DNA of 64,000 nt from NCBI RefSeq assembly GCF_009189165.1, contig NZ_CP045118.1:4774001-4838000 (forward strand). The letters run 5' to 3'. Positions within the stretch are counted from its first letter, which is position 1, and every line of letters starts with the position of its first letter. The notes beneath the pieces are model-generated. The model was not told the DNA's origin, made no database searches, and saw only the letters and a list, made by a program, of their open reading frames with translations. Of the stretch, positions 58,858 to 64,000 are shown piece by piece. A program made the position numbers and the translations under genes. This stretch comes from Pseudomonas sp. SCB32. Lineage in GTDB: Bacteria; Pseudomonadota; Gammaproteobacteria; Pseudomonadales; Pseudomonadaceae.

Positions 58858-58941
58858 GGGTCCCCGCGTTCGCGGGGATGACGTGTGCAGAGGGCGATGC
58901 ATGACACCGTCACTCCCGCGAACGCGGGAGCCCAAAAGACA
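58858..58941. repeat. Inverted CCCGCG-TTCGCGGG repeat pair
   Basis: TGGGTCCCCGCGTTCGCGGG (58858 on) and GTCACTCCCGCGAACGCGGG (58911 on) are nearly inverted copies around GATGACGTGTGCAGAGGGCG. This is a second, distinct palindromic repeat family. The rest of this gap up to the gene at 59101 shows no gene or terminator. Confidence 0.7.
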
Positions 58942-59100
58942 GTTGCCCCTACAGTGAAAACACCGCTTCCGACGGACCGCCGAAAACCTCCCCGTCGCGA
59001 CTGCTAGAGTCAATCAAGGCGTCTCACGTTCGTGGTGGCCGCCATGTCCGCCCCTCACGCATTCTCAACTGTCTCGCAGTCGCTCTCCGGGTGCCCCCGG

Positions 59101-59967
59101 ATGCACCGCTCGTATCTCGCACTGCTGTTCCTGCTCTGCGCCGGCATCGTCGGTGCCGATCCCGTCCCCCCGCTTTCGCCCAATGTCGCGCGCTTCGTGC
59201 TGGCCAACGCCGAATTCAGCGTGATGCACGAGATGGGGCACATGCTGATCGCCGAATACAACCTGCCGGTGCTGGGGCGCGAAGAGGACGCCGCCGACCA
59301 GATCGGCTTCATCCTGCTGTTCCGCCTCTACACGAAACTGCCCCAGGACGAGATCGACGCGCGCCTGTTGGATATCGCCGATTACTGGCGCCTGGAATGG
59401 CAGACCCCCAAGCCGCAGGCGGAGCAGGTGCTGGCCTGGGACAGCCATCCGCTGGACGAGCAGCGTTACTACAATCTCGTCTGCCTCTTGTATGGCAGCG
59501 ACATGCAACGGCTGGACTGGCTACCCGCGTTCACCGGGCTGCCTTACGAACGCGCTGTTTATTGCGATCAGGAGTTCCAGCAGGCCATCAAGGCCGTGAA
59601 CTGGGTCCACCACGCCCGTCACACCCTGGATATACGGCACCATAGCGGGGCACGCCTGGAGTTCGAGACACCCTTGATCGATCGCGCGGCGACCGAGCCG
59701 CTGGTCGCCCTGCTGCGTGACGAGAACCGCCTCCAGGAGTTGGTGAACGCGGTCTTCCAGCAGTTCCGCCCGCCCCGCCCGCTGACCCTGCGACTGCTCA
59801 ACTGCGGCTCGCCGGACGCCTGGTACGACATCAACGGCGGGGAAATGGCGCTCTGCTACGAACGCCTGCAACGCTTCCGCGAGATGGCCGAGAACCTGCC
59901 GCGCCTGCGTACCCCGGCAACACGGCAGTGCCCCGGCCCCACGGAGCTCAGACCGGCCGGATGCTGA
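59101..59967 (+). CDS. DUF4344-type putative metallopeptidase with signal peptide
   Basis: The 288-aa product begins with a signal peptide (MHRSYLALLFLLCAGIVGA|DP). It carries a zinc-type motif HEMGHMLIAEYNLPVLGREEDAADQIG, HExxH at about residues 44-48 followed by a Glu/Asp-rich segment. This arrangement is that of the DUF4344 family of secreted or periplasmic putative metallopeptidases. Cysteines (VCLLYG, YCDQEF, LNCGSP, LCYERL) may form disulphides. Weak ribosome site; in-frame ATGs upstream (59044) would hide the signal peptide. Its end overlaps the convergent GST-like gene by 20 bp. Confidence 0.82.
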   Translation: MHRSYLALLFLLCAGIVGADPVPPLSPNVARFVLANAEFSVMHEMGHMLIAEYNLPVLGREEDAADQIGFILLFRLYTKLPQDEIDARLLDIADYWRLEWQTPKPQAEQVLAWDSHPLDEQRYYNLVCLLYGSDMQRLDWLPAFTGLPYERAVYCDQEFQQAIKAVNWVHHARHTLDIRHHSGARLEFETPLIDRAATEPLVALLRDENRLQELVNAVFQQFRPPRPLTLRLLNCGSPDAWYDINGGEMALCYERLQRFREMAENLPRLRTPATRQCPGPTELRPAGC

Positions 59968-60883
59968 AGCCCAGACGCGGGAAGTGCACGTGGACGGTGC
60001 CCGCGCGCGGGTCCTCGCGGCGCAGGATCAGGCTTTCACGCCCGGCGTGCAGCAGTTCGCCCTCCACCGGATCGACGCCGTAGTCGGTGGCGGCGATCAC
60101 CACGCGCTGACCGGCACTGAAGCCATTGGGATCGACGAAGCCGTCGTCCGGCAATGCGGCGGGCTGGCTGTCGCGGGCGATGGCGATCGCCTCCTCCGCG
60201 CTCATCTCACTGTGGGCGCCGTGGCCGAAGCCGAGCACGCGGCCGAGCCAGGCACTGACCGACGGGTAGTCATCCACCAGCGGCGCGGTCACCGGCGTGC
60301 CCTTGACGAACCAGAGGCAGTGGGCCAGGGCAAAGTCCGCAATCGACGGCTCGCCGAACAGGAAGTCGCCCTCCTCCCGCGCCAGTTGCTGCTCGACGCG
60401 GGCCATGAACACCGGCCACTGGTGCCGGGCCTGCTCGGCCGCCAGGCGGCTCGCGGTACCGCCGCTGAACAACTGGCTGCGATCGGCGACGAAGGCCTTG
60501 AGGAACTCCGGCGGCAACTTGCCGAAGCGCACCGCGATGGATTCGGGCTGGAACACGAGGCTGACGGCATGCTGGAAGATCACCGCGTCGGCCCATTGGG
60601 CGAAGCTGGCGGCGGTGAACTCCTGGCCTTCGGGGAACAGCGACGGCACGGCCTTTTCCTGCTCCAGGCGGCGGGCGATCAGCGCGGTGTCGCAGTAGAT
60701 ATCGGCACCGACCTGCAGCACCGGGGTCCGGCGGTAGCCGCCGGTCAGGGCCATCAGGTCCGGCTTGGGCATCAGCGGCGGAATGGTCACCGAATGCCAG
60801 GACAACTGCTTGAAGCCCAGCAGCAGACGTGCCTTTTCGGCGAAGGGCGAGGTCGGATAGTGGTGCAGGATCAGCTCGGACAT
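59948..60883 (-). CDS. Glutathione S-transferase-like protein with C-terminal extension
   Basis: The 311-aa product starts MSELILHHYPTSPFAEKARL with a thioredoxin-type GST N-domain: GGYRRTPVLQVGADIYCDTAL includes the conserved cis-Pro and the DTALI turn. The helical C-domain has EEGDFLFGEPSIADFALAHCLWF. Beyond about residue 230 it carries an extra beta-rich segment, GQRVVIAATDYGVDPVEGELL to the end HFPRLGFSI. The start at 60883 is preceded by GGAG with 6-bp spacing. Substrate unknown. Confidence 0.88.
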   Translation of the reverse strand: MSELILHHYPTSPFAEKARLLLGFKQLSWHSVTIPPLMPKPDLMALTGGYRRTPVLQVGADIYCDTALIARRLEQEKAVPSLFPEGQEFTAASFAQWADAVIFQHAVSLVFQPESIAVRFGKLPPEFLKAFVADRSQLFSGGTASRLAAEQARHQWPVFMARVEQQLAREEGDFLFGEPSIADFALAHCLWFVKGTPVTAPLVDDYPSVSAWLGRVLGFGHGAHSEMSAEEAIAIARDSQPAALPDDGFVDPNGFSAGQRVVIAATDYGVDPVEGELLHAGRESLILRREDPRAGTVHVHFPRLGFSIRPV

Positions 60884-60946
60884 CACGGGCTCCAGCGGCC
60901 GGAAGGTAGACAGGCAGCTTAGCTCGCAGGGCGACGCAGGCCTACC

Positions 60947-61249
60947 TCAGGCCTCGGATAGGGCAACATCCACGGCAGTGATGGGCGGGCTGGCCTGCAC
61001 CAGACGCTCCTTGGCCAGCTTGGTCAGCCCCTTGATCGCCCGCTCGCGGCGCAGGGCATCGCCCTTGCCGGGGCAGGCCTCGACGTAGACCAGCGCCTGC
61101 GCCGGGCTTGAGTGGAAAAAGCGCGCGCCGCGTCCGCTGCGATGGGTCTCGAAACGACGCTGCGGGTCATCGCTGATGCCGCAGTAGAGCGCGCCATTGA
61201 CGGCGCGCACCAGGTAGACGAACCAGGGTTTGGCAGGTGCTGTGGTCAC
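60947..61249 (-). CDS. GIY-YIG domain protein (YhbQ-like)
   Basis: The 100-aa product has the GIY-YIG endonuclease fold: [24 protein letters not shown] (FVYLVR..LYCGIS is the GIY-YIG pair) and [22 protein letters not shown], then [21 protein letters not shown] with the catalytic Arg and Glu region. It is similar to UPF0213/YhbQ proteins. The GTG start at 61249 overlaps the stop of the upstream gene as GTGA. Function in DNA repair is suspected for the family only. Confidence 0.92.
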   Translation of the reverse strand: MTTAPAKPWFVYLVRAVNGALYCGISDDPQRRFETHRSGRGARFFHSSPAQALVYVEACPGKGDALRRERAIKGLTKLAKERLVQASPPITAVDVALSEA

Positions 61250-61947
61250 GATGCCCAGACTCGCGCCTGCATGCGCTCGCAGTAGGCCACCAGGCGCTCA
61301 TAGCTGCGCGCCATGTCGTTGAGCGGAGTTTCCAGGGTGCTCAGCACCAGGTTGGCCAGCACGCCGTACGCGGCGGCGTCGGCGCTGCAGGGCTGCGCGC
61401 CACCGTAGAACGGCAGGTCGCCGAGCATGCCGTCGAGCGCGTCGAGATCGTCACGGGCAAAGCTCAGCAGTTCCTCACGGCTGTGCCGGGTCAGGCCGCG
61501 ACCGGTGAGGTCACCACGGATCTTGCGCTGGATGAGCTGCCCCACCAGTGGGCGCAGGGGTGCCGGGATGCTGCGGAACATCACGTCCTTCACCTGGCGG
61601 AAGCCCTGCTCGTCGAGCCAGCGGAAGTAGACCAGCAGCGGCGCCAGGTGTTCGTCGCACAGGCGGGTGATCGACACCGCCCAGCCACGGCCACGGGCAT
61701 CGAGCCCGGCGTCGAGGTCGAATCCGTAGTACTGCTGCAGGGTGCGCATGATGATCGCGGTATCCGCGATGGCCTTGCCGTCCAGGGTGATGAACGGCAG
61801 CTTGCCCTTGGGCCCCTTGCGTGGGTCGGTCACGTGCTTGATCTGGTATTCCAGCCCGGCCATGCGCAGGAAGGTTTCCAGCTTCAGGCAGAAGGGGCTG
61901 ATGTTGGGCACATTGAACGCGGGCGGGAACTGAAAAAGAGTGATCAT
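61246..61947 (-). CDS. Glutathione S-transferase-like (metaxin/FAX type) protein
   Basis: The 233-aa product starts [20 protein letters not shown], a CxxC-less GST N-domain of the type found in metaxin-like and 'failed axon connections' proteins. [24 protein letters not shown] carries the cis-Pro and the ADTAII turn. The C-domain ends [18 protein letters not shown]. It is translationally coupled to the GIY-YIG gene. Substrate and role unknown. Confidence 0.88.
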   Translation of the reverse strand: MITLFQFPPAFNVPNISPFCLKLETFLRMAGLEYQIKHVTDPRKGPKGKLPFITLDGKAIADTAIIMRTLQQYYGFDLDAGLDARGRGWAVSITRLCDEHLAPLLVYFRWLDEQGFRQVKDVMFRSIPAPLRPLVGQLIQRKIRGDLTGRGLTRHSREELLSFARDDLDALDGMLGDLPFYGGAQPCSADAAAYGVLANLVLSTLETPLNDMARSYERLVAYCERMQARVWAS

Positions 61948-62019
61948 GGCGGCATCCTGTCGGAGTCGCCTGTCATTTAAGCCTATCCGACCCGCGCGGG
62001 CGAGCCCGGCACCTTGACA

Positions 62020-62502
62020 TCAGGCCTTTGCGCCCCGTTGTGAGCGGTATACCGCAAGTCCTCTGGCAGCCTGCGCGCGGATCGCCGCCTGCACCGGAGG
62101 CGCCCAGCCCAGCAGCGCGCCCTTGGCGCCGAGGGCCTGGCGCGACCACTTCCACAGGTCGAACCTGTCGACGTGACGACAGATCAGGCCATCGCGAAAT
62201 TCGAATTGTGCCTGGATGTGATTGACTACCCGGCGACCGGTCTGGCTGAAGGTATAGGACGCCACCCAGCGCGCCGTGCCGCGTCGCTCATCCGCCTGGA
62301 CGTCCTCGTAGCTCAACGAGAAATCCTCGGCGCGCGCGGTGAGCATGCGCCACATGTCCCCGGCCTCGGCGCCACGCAGATCGGTGAAGACCGGATCGCT
62401 GAAGTGCACGTCCGCGCTGTAGCAGGCGGCCATGGCGTCGCCGTCGCGGCGCTGGAAGGCCTGGTAGAAGCGTTCGATCAACTGGGCGTTGGGATGAGCC
62501 AT
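62020..62502 (-). CDS. SnoaL-like / NTF2-like protein
   Basis: The 160-aa product starts MAHPNAQLIERFYQAFQRRD and shows the cone-shaped NTF2/SnoaL pattern: DAMAACYSADVHFSDPVF, GTARWVASYTFSQTGRRVVNHIQAQFEFRDGLI, then HVDRFDLWKWSRQALG. Such proteins are small isomerases, hydrolases or ligand binders. It is divergent from the GlxA-type regulator at 62615, with a long dyad between the two, so it is a likely regulatory target. Confidence 0.88.
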   Translation of the reverse strand: MAHPNAQLIERFYQAFQRRDGDAMAACYSADVHFSDPVFTDLRGAEAGDMWRMLTARAEDFSLSYEDVQADERRGTARWVASYTFSQTGRRVVNHIQAQFEFRDGLICRHVDRFDLWKWSRQALGAKGALLGWAPPVQAAIRAQAARGLAVYRSQRGAKA

Positions 62503-62560
62503 GGTGGCGCTCGCATAGTAGGGTTGAGCGCAGTATCGATGACGTTTCGACTGGACACGA

Positions 62561-62597
62561 TTGGCAATATCGACAAAATTATGATCGATAACGCCAA
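62561..62597. promoter_or_regulatory. Candidate operator: dyad between SnoaL-like gene and regulator
   Basis: TTGGC-N2-TATCGA at 62561-62573 and TCGATA-N2-GCCAA at 62585-62597 are exact inverse copies at 11 of 13 positions per arm, with an 11-nt A/T-rich centre. It ends 17 bp before the regulator ATG. Confidence 0.65.
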
Positions 62598-62614
62598 AGC
62601 AGTAGTGAGACGTC

Positions 62615-63565
62615 ATGTTCAGGATAGCCCTGTTCGTCTGCCCGCAAACACTGTGTTCAAGCCTTGGCCTGGCCATGGATGCCTTCCACCTGGCCAACCG
62701 GCTCGACGGCCGTCGCCTCTTTGAGGTGCAGCGGGTAAGCGCCGACGGCGCACCGGTTGCGCTCTCCTTCGGACGCATCGAAGTGGAAGGTGGTCTCGAC
62801 CTCGCCAGTGGCTGCGACTTGCTGCTGATTCCCGCCACCGGACCGGACGTCGCCGCTACCTGCAACGCCAATCAGGCATTGCTCGCCTGGTTGCGCGACA
62901 GCCCGCCCGGCCTGCAACTGGGCAGCCTGTGCAGCAGCGCCTTCCTGCTTGCCGAAGCGGGCGTACTGGACGGCCGCCGCGCTACCACCCACTGGGCGCT
63001 GGAAACCGCCTTCCGCGAACGTTATCCACAGGTGAACCTGGACATCGATGCGTTGTGCACCGAGGACGGCGGGCGTCTCTGCTCCGGCGGCGCGCAGGCC
63101 GGGCTGGATCTGTGCCTGTACCTGATCGAGCGCCATGCCGGCGCGGCGCTGGCCCGGCGTGCCGCGGCAACCCTGGTGTTCGAGCATGGCCGAGGCCGGC
63201 AGCGGCGCTTCACCCCGCTGCTGCCCGAGCCGCTCCCCGAGGGCTCGGCGCTGGCCCCATTGCTCGAATGGCTGGACGACAACTATGCCGAGCCGTTCGA
63301 CCTGGCCGCGCTGGCGCAGCGCGTGCACTGCTCGACACGCACGTTACTGCGGCGCTTCCGCGAGCAGTTGGGGATGACCCCGAACGATTACGTGCAGCGC
63401 CTGCGCATCGCCTCGGCACAGGAGGCGCTGGGGGACCCGGGGCGCTCGCTGGAGCGCATCGCCAGCGACATCGGCTACGCCGACCGCGCCAGCTTCGCGC
63501 GGTTGTTCAAGCAGTTGTGCGGGGAGACGCCGGGGGCTTTCCGGCAGCGGATGCTGGGACGGTAG
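62615..63565 (+). CDS. GlxA-family AraC-type transcriptional regulator
   Basis: The 316-aa product has an N-terminal DJ-1/PfpI (class I amidotransferase-like) domain: GCDLLLIPATGPDVAATCNA, SLCSSAFLLAEAGVLDGRRATTHW with the nucleophile-elbow Cys, and SGGAQAGLDLCLYLIE. The C-terminal AraC HTH pair follows (FDLAALAQRVHCSTRTLLRRFRE; RSLERIASDIGYADRASFARLF). It is the domain order of GlxA regulators. It is probably controlled by, and controls, the divergent SnoaL-like gene. The effector is unknown. Confidence 0.93.
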   Translation: MFRIALFVCPQTLCSSLGLAMDAFHLANRLDGRRLFEVQRVSADGAPVALSFGRIEVEGGLDLASGCDLLLIPATGPDVAATCNANQALLAWLRDSPPGLQLGSLCSSAFLLAEAGVLDGRRATTHWALETAFRERYPQVNLDIDALCTEDGGRLCSGGAQAGLDLCLYLIERHAGAALARRAAATLVFEHGRGRQRRFTPLLPEPLPEGSALAPLLEWLDDNYAEPFDLAALAQRVHCSTRTLLRRFREQLGMTPNDYVQRLRIASAQEALGDPGRSLERIASDIGYADRASFARLFKQLCGETPGAFRQRMLGR

Positions 63566-63665
63566 GCGGAGGGCCACAGCGGGTGGCGATCGAGCAGGGC
63601 GCAACGGGGAGTCAAGGTCAGACCGCGCACAACCGCGAACGGTTGTACGCCCTACGAAAAGCTTC

Positions 63666-64000
63666 CTAGTGGAACCACTCCATCGCGGTGCGCCAGACGC
63701 ACACGCCGACGAAGTACGCCGATGCGGCGAACCACAGGCCGAGTTGCCAGGGCTGGTCGAGCGGCTGCTGGAGGATCAGCAGCGCGCTGCTGAGCATCCA
63801 GATGAAGGTCACGGCGATGTTCAGCGGCATGAACTGGCGCACGCGGAACGGGTGCAGGAACTTCATCTTGGTCAGGGTCAGCGCGGCCAGCACCAGCACG
63901 GTGATGAAGCTCACCCAGGGGTGCAGGGCGAGTACGTAGAAGTACACCGCGACCACGTTCCACGCAGCCGGGAAGCCGACGAAGTAGTTGTCCTTGCTCT
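63666..64000 (-). CDS. pcs: Phosphatidylcholine synthase, C-terminal part
   Basis: The frame is open to the right edge of the window and continues beyond it. The visible part, SKDNYFVGFPAAWNVVAVYF, LHPWVSFITVLVLAALTLTK and PFRVRQFMPLNIAVTFIWML, ends TAMEWFH. DNYFVGFPAAWN with several membrane spans is characteristic of bacterial Pcs, which condenses CDP-diacylglycerol with choline to form phosphatidylcholine. The CDP-alcohol phosphotransferase motif itself lies outside the window. It is convergent with the GlxA-type gene. Confidence 0.88.
   Translation of the reverse strand, partial: SKDNYFVGFPAAWNVVAVYFYVLALHPWVSFITVLVLAALTLTKMKFLHPFRVRQFMPLNIAVTFIWMLSSALLILQQPLDQPWQLGLWFAASAYFVGVCVWRTAMEWFH

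Noticed and set aside
58719..58941. CRISPR-like array
   Set aside because: The repeats are palindromic, of two types and irregularly spaced, with no unique equal-length spacers; they are REP elements.

Overview
The window is chromosomal DNA of a Pseudomonas from the broad P. aeruginosa group (P. nitroreducens, P. citronellolis or P. knackmussii-like; the exact species is inferred, not shown). It is GC-rich, and most gene blocks follow the order I remember from P. aeruginosa PAO1: der-bamB-yfgM-hisS-ispG-rodZ-pilF-rlmN-ndk-isc-cysE-trmJ-suhB, then secFD-yajC-tgt-queA-tRNA-Leu, then EAL-RDD-lptGF-pepA-holC-valS. The short intergenic palindromes of the 'GTAGGAGCGAGCTTGCTC' type are the REP family typical of non-aeruginosa pseudomonads.

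Layout. 1-8.5 kb: minus-strand run for cell-envelope, translation and isoprenoid functions (der, bamB, yfgM-like, hisS, ispG, rodZ, pilF, rlmN, ndk). 8.7-14.3 kb: the iron-sulfur assembly operon iscR-iscS-iscU-iscA-hscB-hscA-fdx-iscX, with a readable IscR-type promoter. 14.4-16.9 kb: cysE and trmJ, then divergent suhB. 17.1-23.2 kb: a glycine-zipper protein, the Sec accessory genes secD/secF/yajC, and the queuosine genes tgt/queA. 23.3 kb: tRNA-Leu(CAA) with its own promoter and terminator. 23.7-29.8 kb: a complete minor-pilin operon in the order pilE-pilV-pilW-pilX-pilY1-fimT/U, at a place where PAO1 has none. 30.3-40.4 kb: a redox-type c-di-GMP phosphodiesterase, an RDD protein, lptF/lptG for LPS export, pepA, holC, and valS. 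40.7-50.6 kb: accessory metabolic genes (a ThDP enzyme, an SLC13-type permease, a small winged-helix protein, a VTT membrane protein), rlmF, an isochorismatase-like hydrolase, a gamma-carbonic anhydrase, prlC with a YheV-like zinc ribbon, and a Dps protein with a histone-H1-like tail. 50.7-58.7 kb: sbcC/sbcD, an orphan TAXI binding protein, an RHH/ParE toxin-antitoxin pair, and ndpA. 58.7-64 kb: a dense patch of REP-type repeats, a DUF4344 metallopeptidase, two GST-like proteins with a GIY-YIG protein, a SnoaL-like protein divergent from a GlxA-type AraC regulator, and the 3' end of phosphatidylcholine synthase.

Most of the window is conserved core genome. I found no CRISPR array, prophage, insertion sequence or obviously new defence system. 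The parts most worth a second look are the relocated and reordered minor-pilin operon with its shortened PilY1; the phased operator of the toxin-antitoxin pair; a long dyad between the SnoaL-like gene and the GlxA-type regulator; the Lys/Ala/Pro tail on Dps; and the mixed REP cluster near 58.7-58.95 kb.
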